A stretch of DNA of 64,000 nucleotides from Leptolyngbyaceae cyanobacterium (lineage in GTDB: Bacteria; Cyanobacteriota; Cyanobacteriia; Cyanobacteriales; Aerosakkonemataceae). The notes beneath the pieces are model-generated. The model had not been told where the DNA came from. It did no database searches and saw only the letters and a list, made by a program, of their open reading frames with translations. Position numbers and translations under genes: made by a program. The DNA lies in the NCBI GenBank assembly GCA_036703985.1, contig DATNQN010000091.1, positions 1 through 64,000 of the forward strand, read 5' to 3'. Positions 42,867 through 53,677 of this stretch are shown piece by piece (the stretch's first letter is position 1; each line of letters opens with the position of its first letter).

Positions 42867-43190
42867 TTAACGACGTGATTTAGATTTACGGGGGCGGGGA
42901 TTTTTCCAGAAAAATATACTGGGACGTTTTTGGCTAATTTTTTTCTTTGCTTGTTCCTTCGCCCCTTTCCTTGTCAGGGTAAAAAACCCTTTTTTTTCGA
43001 TTTGGGAAGTTGTTTTTTCAGCAATTTTGGGTGGTTCTGTATTGTGCCATTGAGCAAATATCCAACCACCCGATATACCCCCTAAGATAGCTAACAAAAA
43101 GCTCAATTGGGGTGACAATCTCAGCAATAGAAAGCTTAGCAAAAAGAATATCGCTAATTTCAATCCAGCTGAGATGTTTTCCGATCGCAT
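42867..43190 (-). CDS. Small membrane protein with basic tail, unknown function
   Basis: 107-residue protein. Residues 9-46 are hydrophobic (two short helices, ending ILGGISGGWIFAQW), and the remainder is rich in Lys and Arg (KKISQKRPSIFFWKNPRPRKSKSRR). It resembles a conserved cyanobacterial protein whose basic tail could contact nucleic acid or lipid head groups. Same direction as the YdcF gene, 51 bases upstream of it. No family named. Confidence 0.65.
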   Translation of the reverse strand: MRSENISAGLKLAIFFLLSFLLLRLSPQLSFLLAILGGISGGWIFAQWHNTEPPKIAEKTTSQIEKKGFFTLTRKGAKEQAKKKISQKRPSIFFWKNPRPRKSKSRR

Positions 43191-43203
43191 TTGCGCTTAC
43201 CTA

Positions 43204-43310
43204 TACAGCGGTTTTCTCTGTTATGAGGTACAGTCAGAATTTACCAAACTTATTTTTTACAGTCGCTACCACTATATTTGGTGTACCTCACTACTGCGGG
43301 AACCGCTGTA
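43204..43310. mobile_element. MITE-like element, 107 bp with terminal inverted repeats
   Basis: Terminal repeats TACAGCGGTT (43204-43213) and AACCGCTGTA (43301-43310) are perfect. An inner inverted pair, TGAGGTACA (43224-43232) and TGTACCTCA (43282-43290), extends the fold. Length, lack of coding sequence and two nested inverted repeats fit a miniature inverted-repeat element or a large RNA hairpin. A clear target-site duplication was not seen (possibly TA), and no related transposase lies in the window. Confidence 0.5.
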
Positions 43311-43349
43311 AGTAGGGTAGGGGAATGGGGGATCTACAAAATAAGTTAA

Positions 43350-43400
43350 TTTCCATCCTTTATCCTTCATCCTTTATCCTTTATCCTTTATCCTTCATCC
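43350..43400. repeat. CATCCTTTATCCTT heptamer repeats
   Basis: Seven tandem heptamers (CATCCTT, TATCCTT) directly after the stop codon of the kinase fusion gene at 43401. Same family as 41629-41690. Confidence 0.65.
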
Positions 43401-44903
43401 TTAAATCCCGATCGTTTTTACAAAAGGTTGTTCTTCCTCAGTAAAAGGTTCTGCTGATGCGAGTTGGCTACTTAGTAATTCGGCAGTAGCATCAGAGACA
43501 TCACCAGTACGGGAAGAAAGACGATCGCGCAACACTTCTTCCGGTGCAGTGCAATATAAAATTTCCAAAGGCAAATGATGTTTTTCTGCGGCGTTAATCA
43601 CTTCTTTTCGCAAAGCTACTCGATCGTATTTCGCATCCAAAATCACGGGATAACCAGCCGATGCGAGAGTAATTCCCAACTCCAAAAGACGCCCGTAAGT
43701 TTTTTGGGTCATTTCTGCCGAATACAAATTTTGTCCGCCTTTTTCATGCAAGGGGATACCAGCCAAATGTTTTCTGGCTGCATCGGAACGAATGTGAATT
43801 GCACCGATTTCTCGCGCTAATTTTTTCGCTACCGTACTCTTACCAGAACCGGATACGCCCGACATCATAATTAGTTTACCTTGGCGTGGTTTAGTATATT
43901 GCCAAGCTAATTTGTAATAGTGGGTAGCGGTTTCTAGAGCTTTTTCTTTTTCGGCGGCTGGAATACCGGGATCGTCCAATAAAAAGGAAGTTACTTTTGC
44001 TCTGACGTAAGATTGACGACTTAAATATAAAGGCAAAACCTGCAAACCTTCCCAGTCGCCTGTTTGTTCGACGTAAGTATTTAGATACGCATTGCTGAGT
44101 TCGGGATTTTGCCAACCTTCCAATTCCATGACGGCATAAGCAATGTCGAACATTACATCGACAAACCGGAATGGCTCGTTAAATTCAATGCAGTCAAATA
44201 GCATCAGTTTGCCATTCCACAAACAGATATTTCTCAGGTGCAAATCACCGTGGCATTCGCGAATCCAGTTATTTTTAATGCGGCTATCAAATAATTCTTT
44301 TCTGTCGGCAAAGAAGGTATCTGTAAATTGTTTTGTTTCGTCAAATTGCTCTTGGGTTTGAGCTTTTCCAATGTATTTTTCAGTTTGTTGATAATTTTCG
44401 TCGATCGCTTGACGAATTTGCTCGACTTCTCCAAAACTACGGATGTAATCATTGATGGGTGCTTTGGCGTGGAAGTCAGCGACTACCCGCCCCAAATCTT
44501 CCATGATTTCCTCTGTGAGTTCTCCCCGTTCAAAGAGTTTTAACAATAAGCTATCTTGGGGGAATTGGCGCATTTTTAAGGTGTATTCTACTGGTTCACC
44601 TGCGCCGCCGAGTTGAAATTTGTCTGCTGTTTGAGTAATCGGTAAAACTTCGAGGTAAATTTCGGGTGCGCCTCGTTTGTTCATCCGAAATTCTTCATTA
44701 CAAAAGTGTTGCCGGAGTTCTAGGGTTGAGAAGTTTAAAAAGCCAAAGTTGACGGCTTTTTTTAGTTTGTAAGCATAGTCGCCCGTGAGCAATACGTAAG
44801 AAACGTGGGTTTGAATTAATTGAATTGGTTCTTGCACCGGATGGGGATAAAAGTCCGGTTTCATCATTTGTTGGATGAAGGAAGGAAGATTAGTTTCAGC
44901 CAT
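43401..44903 (-). CDS. APH-like phosphotransferase fused to P-loop kinase
   Basis: 500-residue fusion. Residues about 30-330 form an aminoglycoside-phosphotransferase-like (protein-kinase-fold) domain: AYKLKKAVNFGFLNF, HGDLHLRN (catalytic Asp) and FDCIEFN (metal Asp). Residues about 340-490 form an AAA/zeta-toxin-like small-molecule kinase: Walker A SGVSGSGKST, then HIRSDAARKHLAG and VILDAKYDRVALRKE. This two-domain layout is widespread and found as one gene in many bacteria; its substrate is unknown. It is not evidence of antibiotic resistance. Octamer repeats lie upstream (44927-44970). Confidence 0.9.
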   Translation of the reverse strand: MAETNLPSFIQQMMKPDFYPHPVQEPIQLIQTHVSYVLLTGDYAYKLKKAVNFGFLNFSTLELRQHFCNEEFRMNKRGAPEIYLEVLPITQTADKFQLGGAGEPVEYTLKMRQFPQDSLLLKLFERGELTEEIMEDLGRVVADFHAKAPINDYIRSFGEVEQIRQAIDENYQQTEKYIGKAQTQEQFDETKQFTDTFFADRKELFDSRIKNNWIRECHGDLHLRNICLWNGKLMLFDCIEFNEPFRFVDVMFDIAYAVMELEGWQNPELSNAYLNTYVEQTGDWEGLQVLPLYLSRQSYVRAKVTSFLLDDPGIPAAEKEKALETATHYYKLAWQYTKPRQGKLIMMSGVSGSGKSTVAKKLAREIGAIHIRSDAARKHLAGIPLHEKGGQNLYSAEMTQKTYGRLLELGITLASAGYPVILDAKYDRVALRKEVINAAEKHHLPLEILYCTAPEEVLRDRLSSRTGDVSDATAELLSSQLASAEPFTEEEQPFVKTIGI

Positions 44904-44926
44904 GACGATCGCTTTTAGATAATAAA

Positions 44927-44970
44927 TGACAAATGACCAATGACAAATGATAAATGACTAATGACAAATT
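44927..44970. repeat. AAATGAC octamer repeats
   Basis: Six tandem units of the type AAATGACA/CAATGACA between the kinase fusion gene and rplY. Same family as 32970-33072. Confidence 0.6.
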
Positions 44971-44974
44971 TTGC

Positions 44975-45000
44975 AAAAAAACCAGGGATAATACCCTGGT
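44975..45000 (-). terminator. Rho-independent terminator of rplY
   Basis: ACCAGGG and CCCTGGT (44981-44987, 44994-45000) form a hairpin; on the minus strand it is followed by seven T (44975-44981). It lies 38 bases after the rplY stop. Confidence 0.8.
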
Positions 45001-45038
45001 TTTGTCAATAATTAACTCATCACTTTATTTTAATGAGA

Positions 45039-45626
45039 TTAAGATGCTGCTTCTGCACCTGTACCGCCACCTTGGGAGCCGAGAACGCTAACTAATACTT
45101 CATTAGTAGTAGCTAGGGCTGTAACTCCTGCGGGTAAATTTAATTCGTTGAGATGGATAGCATCGCCAATGCCCAAGTTGCTTACGTCAACTTCGATGTG
45201 TTCTGGAATGCTGTCGGGTAAACATTTGACAGCTAGTGCCGTAATTACGGTATCTAACATTCCGCCGTTGAGTTTGACACCCTTTGCTTCTCCGACAAAG
45301 TGCAAAGGAATTTCTACTTCAATAGCACCGTGAGCAGATACGGAGAAAAAGCTCAAGTGATAAGGATATCCTTTGGTGGGATGGCTTTGTACTTCCCGGA
45401 GGATGGTTTTTCCGTTCCAAGAAATTTCGGGAACGTTGAGATTGATGATGGTGTTGTTGACCGAGGCTTTTTTGAGCAGCTGTTCGGCTGTTTTTGCTGG
45501 AATGGTCAGGCTAACTGACTCGGTACCTTTGTGCCCGTATAAAACTGCTGGTATTAAACCGGTGCGACGCAGGGTATTGGGATTAGTTTTTTCTGCTCGC
45601 TTTTGACATTCAACTGTAAGTTCCAT
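45039..45626 (-). CDS. rplY: 50S ribosomal protein L25/general stress protein Ctc
   Basis: 195-residue L25 of the long (CTC/TL5) type, which binds 5S rRNA. N-terminal L25 domain about 3-92 (KRAEKTNPNTLRRTGLIPAVLYGHKGTESVSL), C-terminal beta domain about 93-185 (AHGAIEVEIPLHFVGEAKGVKLNGGMLD, then LPDSIPEHIEVDVSNLGIGDAIHLNEL) and a Gly/Ala tail. Located between the kinase fusion and purA genes; 150 bases of repeats separate it from purA. Confidence 0.96.
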   Translation of the reverse strand: MELTVECQKRAEKTNPNTLRRTGLIPAVLYGHKGTESVSLTIPAKTAEQLLKKASVNNTIINLNVPEISWNGKTILREVQSHPTKGYPYHLSFFSVSAHGAIEVEIPLHFVGEAKGVKLNGGMLDTVITALAVKCLPDSIPEHIEVDVSNLGIGDAIHLNELNLPAGVTALATTNEVLVSVLGSQGGGTGAEAAS

Positions 45627-45776
45627 AGTTTATTTTGTGGAGGAATTGAACTGCAACAAATTTTGATTATGCCGAGAATTGGCTAATTAAGGGAAAGAAA
45701 AAAGGCAAAAAAAGGCGAAGAACCGTAAATAATATATTCTCCCCTGCCCCCTGCTCCCCTGCCCCCTGCCTTTGCT

Positions 45777-47174
<1,398 letters not shown>

Positions 47175-47300
47175 TCAAGCTCTAGTTCGGGGGAATTGTG
47201 ATGGTGCGATCGCAATTTTCCCGTGAGGGGGAATAGGGAACAGGGAAAGGGAAAGAGAGAGGGCGTACAAAGCAGAGAATTATTGTTTTGTATTCTGCCT

Positions 47301-49583
47301 TCAGACTCGATCTTTCAACATTACTTCCAATGCTTCGAGAATCTTATGATATTCAAAGTTATCAATATAAAATTGCAGCGCGTTAATTAAATTTTTCTGT
47401 TCGCTAGGAATTTGTTTCAGTAGAGTACAAAGCCTTTCTTCATCTACTTCTAAAGCCGCTTGCTCTAACTCAAACAACCAATAGCTTGGCATAGCCTGTA
47501 AGCCGGATATATCCAGAACCTTTTTAGATTCGCTTAAATCTGTATGAGAATTCTCCTCATAAATAAAACGTACTCCTAAATGCTCGGTAAGTTTATCAAA
47601 AATCACCGATTCTTGAAAAGGTTTGTAGACAATATCATCGCAACCTGCCGATAAGATAATTGCTTTTTGTTCTTCAAAAGCACTAGCAGTAAGGGCGATA
47701 ATTGCTGTAGCTTGACCTTTCAACGTAGATTTAATTTTTTGAGTAGCTTGATAGCCATCCATCACTGGCATTCGCATATCCATCCAAATTAAGTGGGGGT
47801 CGAACTCTTCCCAAACTCGGATCGCTTCCTCCCCATTACTTGCTTCTCGCACTTCAAAACCAACTGGAATAAGTAACTTATTCAATAATTGGCGATTAGT
47901 AAATTTATCATCAACTATTAAAATACGATAGGCTGGTTGATTGGGAGCGATAGCCAGTACGCGGCTGGTTTTTTGTTGGGGTTTAATGCTAGTTCCTGCC
48001 ACCGGAGTAACTTTTACATCAAAATAGAAAGTGGTGCCTTGTCCGACTTGAGAATTTACCGTAATATCTCCGCCTAAAAGCTCGACGTATTTGCGGCTGA
48101 TTGCTAATCCCAAACCAGTTCCTTGATGAGAAGCAATCCCCGCTTTAGTTTGGACGAAAGGATTGAATAAATGTTCTAAATCTTCCGGGTCTATTCCTAC
48201 TCCGGTATCTTGAATAGCAAAATTAATTATAGATGGCAAATAATCTACTGGAAAGTCAGGGGCATCTGCTTTATTTCCTATTCGATCGGTAATTGCTATT
48301 GCTTTCTTTTTTACCTGCATAATTATATTTCCTTTGTAAGTGAATTTAACAGCATTTCCCAATAAATTAATTAATATTTGACGCAATTTGAGTCGATCGC
48401 TTTTAACAAAATTAGGTAGTTCCGGATCGAGGATAAATTCTAATTGTAAGCCTTTCTCTTGGGCTTTTAATCGAAACATTTCTTTGAGTTCCGATATCAT
48501 TTCTACTAAGTCGAAATCTGTTTCTTCTATAACTATTCTACCAGCTTCAATTTTAGACAAATCTAAAACATCATTAATTAAACTGAGTAGATGTTCGCCG
48601 CTGCGGTTAATAATAGTAATATTTTCTTTTTGCTGCACGGACAAATTAGCATCGTAACTGAGTAGTTGAGAAAACCCTATAATTGCATTTAAAGGCGTGC
48701 GTAATTCGTGACTCATATTAGCTAAAAAAAGGCTTTTAGCTCGGTTAGCAGCTTCAGCGGTTTCTTTGGCTTTCCGCAATTCTTGTTCGGCTTTTTTCAG
48801 TTCCGTGATATCTTGAATTTGACCGATCAAGTAAAGAGGTTGATTTTGATTGTCTCTCAAGATGGAAACGCTGATTAATCCCCAAATAATACTGCCATTT
48901 TTGTGAATGTACCGCTTTTCTCTGCGAAAATAGAGAATATCGCCTTGGATTAATTTTTGCAAATAAATTAAATCTTCATCAAAGTCATCGGGGTGGGTGA
49001 TTGACTGAATATTTTTTAACAGGATTTCCGATTCCGAATAGCCAAAAACTTGGCACATAGTCGGATTGACTTGTAAAAATTGACCTTCTAAAGAAACTAA
49101 ACACATTGCCACCGCTGCAGTGTCAAAAGCGCTGCGAAAACGTTGTTCGCTTTCTCGTAGTTGCTGATTTTGTTGTTCTAGTTGTTTTTTCAGATTTTGA
49201 TTAAACAACCTCACCTCAATTCTGGCTAGCACTTCTTCTGGCTGAAATGGTTTAGTAATGTAGTCGGCTGCTCCTTCTTTAAAAGCTTGTAAAAGATGTT
49301 CTTTTTCATTACTAGCTGTTAAGAAAACAATTGGGATTTCCCGAAAATGAGGATTGGCTTTCAGTTTTTGGCAGACTTCTAGCCCGCTCATTCCCGGCAT
49401 CATCAAGTCGAGTAAAATTAAATCCGGTATAGCATTTGGGATACGTTCTAAAGCTTGCTGACCGCTGGTTGCAAAGGTTGTATCGTAGCCGACTTTTTCC
49501 AGCATTTCTCCAATTACTTGCAGATTTTGGATAATGTCGTCTACTACTAAAATCAGGAAGTCCTGCGGGTTAAACTGTTTCAT
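47301..49583 (-). CDS. Hybrid histidine kinase: REC-PAS-HisKA-HATPase-REC
   Basis: 760-residue signalling protein. Order: REC (about 9-125, phosphoacceptor Asp in [12 protein letters not shown]), PAS (about 150-265), HisKA ([15 protein letters not shown], about residue 305), HATPase ([18 protein letters not shown]), a second REC ([13 protein letters not shown]) and a helical tail. The ATG 49583 overlaps the stop of the phytochrome-type kinase gene (ATGA), so the N-terminal REC probably receives phosphate from that kinase. The frame is open to 49640, but that start lies inside the upstream gene. Its first 60 residues are nearly the same as those of the REC-GGDEF protein. Confidence 0.92.
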   Translation of the reverse strand: MKQFNPQDFLILVVDDIIQNLQVIGEMLEKVGYDTTFATSGQQALERIPNAIPDLILLDLMMPGMSGLEVCQKLKANPHFREIPIVFLTASNEKEHLLQAFKEGAADYITKPFQPEEVLARIEVRLFNQNLKKQLEQQNQQLRESEQRFRSAFDTAAVAMCLVSLEGQFLQVNPTMCQVFGYSESEILLKNIQSITHPDDFDEDLIYLQKLIQGDILYFRREKRYIHKNGSIIWGLISVSILRDNQNQPLYLIGQIQDITELKKAEQELRKAKETAEAANRAKSLFLANMSHELRTPLNAIIGFSQLLSYDANLSVQQKENITIINRSGEHLLSLINDVLDLSKIEAGRIVIEETDFDLVEMISELKEMFRLKAQEKGLQLEFILDPELPNFVKSDRLKLRQILINLLGNAVKFTYKGNIIMQVKKKAIAITDRIGNKADAPDFPVDYLPSIINFAIQDTGVGIDPEDLEHLFNPFVQTKAGIASHQGTGLGLAISRKYVELLGGDITVNSQVGQGTTFYFDVKVTPVAGTSIKPQQKTSRVLAIAPNQPAYRILIVDDKFTNRQLLNKLLIPVGFEVREASNGEEAIRVWEEFDPHLIWMDMRMPVMDGYQATQKIKSTLKGQATAIIALTASAFEEQKAIILSAGCDDIVYKPFQESVIFDKLTEHLGVRFIYEENSHTDLSESKKVLDISGLQAMPSYWLFELEQAALEVDEERLCTLLKQIPSEQKNLINALQFYIDNFEYHKILEALEVMLKDRV

Positions 49584-52500
49584 ATGAGACTTCGCCACAC
49601 TTGGGGATATTGTTCTACTGTCTTTGGTAAGTGTTCCCAATCAAACGCAGCAAGTTGCATTTCTAAGGTTGTTACGTAGTTTAGCAAGGTTGTACATTGG
49701 TATTCAGCGGCTATAAGGCGTAAATTTCCAGCAAAATTTTGAATTTCTCGTTTTTTCATGGTTCCTAGCAGGTTTTTCCAGCTATTTTCTTCTTCATAAC
49801 GCAGTTTTTCGATTAAGTATGGATTTGTTTGGGAATTTTCTAAGTGTGTTGGTGGTAAATGGGTATCTTTTACAACAATGTTATGACGATCGCTACTATA
49901 TGAGTAATTTTGGTTACGCGGCAATATTTTGGTCAACTGGCAGACCAGTTGAGAACGACTAACGGGTTTATGTAAAATACCCTCACATAGAGATTGTAAG
50001 TCTTCGAGATCCTCTCCCATCGCGGAAGCAGTCAAAATAATAATTGGGATATGTTTAGTGAGGTCGTTTTGTTTTAAGTAACGAGCAGCCGCACGACCAT
50101 CCATTTTAGGCATTCGCAAATCGAGTAAAATTACATCCGGGCGATAAATTTCTGCCATTTCAATTGCTTTTAACCCATCATTAGCAAACAGCAATTGGTG
50201 TTGGGTTTCATCAAAATAACTTTGAATTAAATGACGGTTAGATTCTACATCGTCTACTACTAGTAAAGTAGCCGGACAAAACTGGCTCAAATTTTCATTT
50301 AATTGGGGAAGTTGAGGGGTTGCAGTTTCTACATTAGTCAGGGTAACTTCTGGAAAAACGAAGGTAAAGGTGCTTCCTTTACTTAATTGACTTTGTACTA
50401 ATAAGGTTCCTCCTAGCATGGTTGTCAGTCGGCGGGTAATTGCTAAACCCAAGCCGGTACCGCCATATTTGCGGGTACTTTGTCCTTCACTTTGTACGAA
50501 AGCTTCAAATATTCGATGTTGTTGGTCTGATGCAATACCGATTCCGGTATCCCGAACGGAAATTTCTAACCAAACTTTGTTGTTTTCTTTAATGGAATAA
50601 GTTTGGCATTGCAGGATGATTTTGACAAATCCTTGTTCGGTAAATTTCAGAGCGTTCCCCACAACGTTAAATAAAATTTGCCGCAGGCGTACCTCATCAA
50701 AGCTAATTCCCGTCGGTAGGTTGGGGTCTATTTCTACGAGTAATAAGAGATTTTTTTCCAGGGCTTTTTGAGAAAAAATTTGGGCGATATCCTGGATCAA
50801 TAATTGCAAGTTTAATGGTTCGTAGTGCAGTTCTAATTTTCCCGCTTCAATTTTTGATAAGTCGAGTATATCGTTAATTAGAGATAGGAGCGATTTGCTG
50901 CTAACCATGATGGCGTCGAGATAGGAACGCTGTCTGGAATCGCTGACAACTCCTTGCAGTAAATTGCAAAAGCCCAAAATTGCATTCATGGGGGTGCGAA
51001 TTTCGTGACTCATGTTGGCGAGAAATTCGCTTTTGGCACGACTGGCGGCTTCGGCGCGTTTGGCGGCTTGTTCTAGGGCTGTTTGGGAAAATTCCAATAC
51101 TGCTACCATTAAGATGTTTCTCAGTTCTAAAGCTGCTTCTATTTCTAGTTTATGCCAAGGTAATGATTTGCATCTGACTGTTTCTTTCCATAATTCAAAT
51201 GATTTGCGCGGAGATAAACGCAAGGCTTGACCTTCTTCTATAATGACTGGTTGATGGGGATTTCCTCCCCAATTAACTGTTTGAATTACTTCTGGTCTAA
51301 ACCAGACAATTTGATAGTAAGTGTGATTGATAAAAATAGAAATTGCTAATAACCCACTTACTTGTTCTTTATATGCTTGGGCGTTCGGGTACAGTTGGCA
51401 CAAGTGGTCTGTATGAAATATTTCTTCTCGATGCTCCCGATGAAGCCAATTTAGTAGGTCTTGGATGATTTGTCGATCGGGAGTGTTACCGAGGGTAACG
51501 ATTTGGTCGGGAAACGCGATCGCAGCACCTCGAGCGTTAATTAATTCTAGTAATTGATTGGCATCATCCTGACTGATTTGTTCGATAAATTCTTTATCAT
51601 TGCTAAATAAAATCTTAAATTTTTGATGGAATAATTTTACTTTGTTTTGATATATTTCCCAGTCTTTTTGTTGTTTTTTAAATAATTCTACAGACATAAA
51701 ATGGCCTAAGAATTCGCAGGCTTTACGAGTTTCATAATCTACATATTTGGGTTGACCGTGATGGCAAACAATTAATCCCCATAATTTTTTTTCATCGATG
51801 AGGGAAATGCAAAGCGATGCCGCTACGCCCATATTTTGCAGATATTCGATGTGAATGGGAGAAACGCTTCTTAGCGCGGAATGGCTTAAATCTAAGGGGG
51901 CATTAGTGACTGGGTTTTCGGCGGGAATGATTTTGACGGGTTGATAGTTAACGTCAACAATAATTCTTAATCTGTTTTGATAATATAACTGACGGGCTGG
52001 TTTGGGAATATCGGAAGCTGGATAGTGCAATCCTAAATAAGGCTCTAGTTCTGCTTTTTTATCTTCGGCAATGACTACTCCACTATCATCGGGTTCAAAG
52101 CGGTAAATCATTACTCGATCGTATCCGGTAATTTGCCGCAATTCCCGGACAAGGATATCTACTGATTCTCGGAAAATGGCTGCACTGGCAATTTTGGCAA
52201 TGCTAGCTTTAATGAGATGATAGTAGCTGATGGGATGAGTTTCTTTTTCTGATTGTTTGGGTTCTAATTCTAAAATTAAGACGCCTTCCGAACGATTAAG
52301 TAAGCCTTCAAATTCCCAAGTTTTTTGATGAACTATCGTATTTAATTTAATGGGGTTAAAATCTTCTACTCTTTCCTGTAAAATAACGGCTTTTAAAAAT
52401 TTAATTTGCTCTGGCTCGAATAAGGTAGTTATTTCTTTGCCAAGTAAAGACGTGGCGGCAATTCCCAAAAGTTGTTCGCTATTTTCACTTGCTTGTAAAA

Positions 52501-52636
52501 TCTGCAAGTTTCGTTCGTCTAGCACTAGGAGTACTCCATGTGGCTGAACGTGGCCGGGAGCTTGAATCGCTTCGCGATCGCAATTGCTTAAATTTATCAA
52601 TTCGGATGTAACAAATTCAATATTTTCGTCTGGCAT
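49580..52636 (-). CDS. Bacteriophytochrome-type hybrid histidine kinase
   Basis: 1018-residue red/far-red photoreceptor kinase. N-terminal PAS (about 20-125), GAF (about 150-310) and PHY (about 330-510) domains are followed by HisKA ([19 protein letters not shown]), HATPase ([18 protein letters not shown]), REC ([13 protein letters not shown]) and a helical Hpt-like tail. The chromophore Cys is at the BphP position (C19, in [17 protein letters not shown]), whereas the Cph1/plant position has Ile (I261, in [10 protein letters not shown]). PASDIP (206-211) is intact. This points to biliverdin as chromophore. It is coupled to the REC-PAS kinase downstream. Confidence 0.93.
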   Translation of the reverse strand: MPDENIEFVTSELINLSNCDREAIQAPGHVQPHGVLLVLDERNLQILQASENSEQLLGIAATSLLGKEITTLFEPEQIKFLKAVILQERVEDFNPIKLNTIVHQKTWEFEGLLNRSEGVLILELEPKQSEKETHPISYYHLIKASIAKIASAAIFRESVDILVRELRQITGYDRVMIYRFEPDDSGVVIAEDKKAELEPYLGLHYPASDIPKPARQLYYQNRLRIIVDVNYQPVKIIPAENPVTNAPLDLSHSALRSVSPIHIEYLQNMGVAASLCISLIDEKKLWGLIVCHHGQPKYVDYETRKACEFLGHFMSVELFKKQQKDWEIYQNKVKLFHQKFKILFSNDKEFIEQISQDDANQLLELINARGAAIAFPDQIVTLGNTPDRQIIQDLLNWLHREHREEIFHTDHLCQLYPNAQAYKEQVSGLLAISIFINHTYYQIVWFRPEVIQTVNWGGNPHQPVIIEEGQALRLSPRKSFELWKETVRCKSLPWHKLEIEAALELRNILMVAVLEFSQTALEQAAKRAEAASRAKSEFLANMSHEIRTPMNAILGFCNLLQGVVSDSRQRSYLDAIMVSSKSLLSLINDILDLSKIEAGKLELHYEPLNLQLLIQDIAQIFSQKALEKNLLLLVEIDPNLPTGISFDEVRLRQILFNVVGNALKFTEQGFVKIILQCQTYSIKENNKVWLEISVRDTGIGIASDQQHRIFEAFVQSEGQSTRKYGGTGLGLAITRRLTTMLGGTLLVQSQLSKGSTFTFVFPEVTLTNVETATPQLPQLNENLSQFCPATLLVVDDVESNRHLIQSYFDETQHQLLFANDGLKAIEMAEIYRPDVILLDLRMPKMDGRAAARYLKQNDLTKHIPIIILTASAMGEDLEDLQSLCEGILHKPVSRSQLVCQLTKILPRNQNYSYSSDRHNIVVKDTHLPPTHLENSQTNPYLIEKLRYEEENSWKNLLGTMKKREIQNFAGNLRLIAAEYQCTTLLNYVTTLEMQLAAFDWEHLPKTVEQYPQVWRSLI

Positions 52637-52711
52637 GGAATTAAATTACAGTTTTAATTATCTACTAATACTACATTTATTAAAACCTCAATCATCAATA
52701 AATGATATTTT

Positions 52712-53677
52712 TTAGTGAGGTTCGCTTTCATAAGCAATTACCCGATCGCGGCCTTGTTTTTTAGCTTGATAAAGTGCTTTATCGGCGCGTTGAAGGATAG
52801 CGTCAACTGTTTCATGTTTATTGCCTAATATATAGTTAGAAACTCCTATACAAGCTGTTATTTGTAAGACTGCATCTCCGGTATTAAATACTAAATTAGC
52901 AATTTGCTGTCGAATCCTTTCGGCTACGTTAACTGCTAGTAAAATATCGGTTTCTGGCAACAATATGGCAAATTCTTCTCCTCCCATTCTACCGAAACAA
53001 TCTACTTTACGTAATAATTTTAATATATTTTTAGTGACGTCGATCAGTACTTCATCGCCCAAGGCATGACCGTATAAATCATTAATTTGTTTAAACTTAT
53101 CTAGGTCTATTGTCAACACCGAAAAGGGTGATTGATAGCGAATTGCGCGGTCGAGTTCGTATTCGGCTTTACTTAATAGATAACGGCGATTCCAAATGCC
53201 AGTTAAGGGATCGGTAGTAGCTAATTTTTCTAATTTTTCAATTAATCGGGATTGTTCGTAAAGAGCGGCTTTTAATTCTTCTCTGGTTTTTTTTAGTTCT
53301 AGGTGAGTGCGTACTCTCGCCAGTAACTCTGGTGCATTAAATGGTTTAGTAACATAATCAACTGCTCCTTTATCAAAAGCTGCTAATAAGTGTTCTTTTT
53401 CATTACTAGCAGTAAGAAAAATAATCGGTACTTCTTCAAATTTCGGGTTGTTTTTTAACTGTTGACAAACTTCTAAACCATTGATTCCCGGCATCATTAA
53501 ATCAAGTAAAATCAAGTCGGGCTGAGCAGCTTGAACTCGTTCTAAAGCTTGTTCTCCGCTGGTAGCAAAAGTGGTGTCATAGCCAATTTTTTCGAGTATT
53601 TCGCCAATTACTTGGAGATTTTGGTTGATATCATCTACGACTAAGATGAGAAAATCCTCAGGATTAAACTGTTTCAT
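52712..53677 (-). CDS. Response regulator with diguanylate cyclase output (REC-GGDEF)
   Basis: 321-residue REC-GGDEF protein that would make c-di-GMP when phosphorylated. REC domain about 5-125 (Asp in [13 protein letters not shown]), then a short coiled linker and a GGDEF domain (TDPLTGIWNRRYL, active site GGEEF) with an intact product-inhibition site RKVD five residues before GGEEF. ATG 53677 overlaps the stop of the large hybrid kinase gene (ATGA), giving a coupled kinase-regulator pair; an in-frame ATG at 53692 is less likely. Active-site residues are complete. Confidence 0.94.
   Translation of the reverse strand: MKQFNPEDFLILVVDDINQNLQVIGEILEKIGYDTTFATSGEQALERVQAAQPDLILLDLMMPGINGLEVCQQLKNNPKFEEVPIIFLTASNEKEHLLAAFDKGAVDYVTKPFNAPELLARVRTHLELKKTREELKAALYEQSRLIEKLEKLATTDPLTGIWNRRYLLSKAEYELDRAIRYQSPFSVLTIDLDKFKQINDLYGHALGDEVLIDVTKNILKLLRKVDCFGRMGGEEFAILLPETDILLAVNVAERIRQQIANLVFNTGDAVLQITACIGVSNYILGNKHETVDAILQRADKALYQAKKQGRDRVIAYESEPH

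Noticed and set aside
43401-44903. Aminoglycoside resistance gene
   Set aside because: The APH-like domain is fused to a P-loop kinase, a widespread housekeeping arrangement of unknown substrate, so resistance is not implied.
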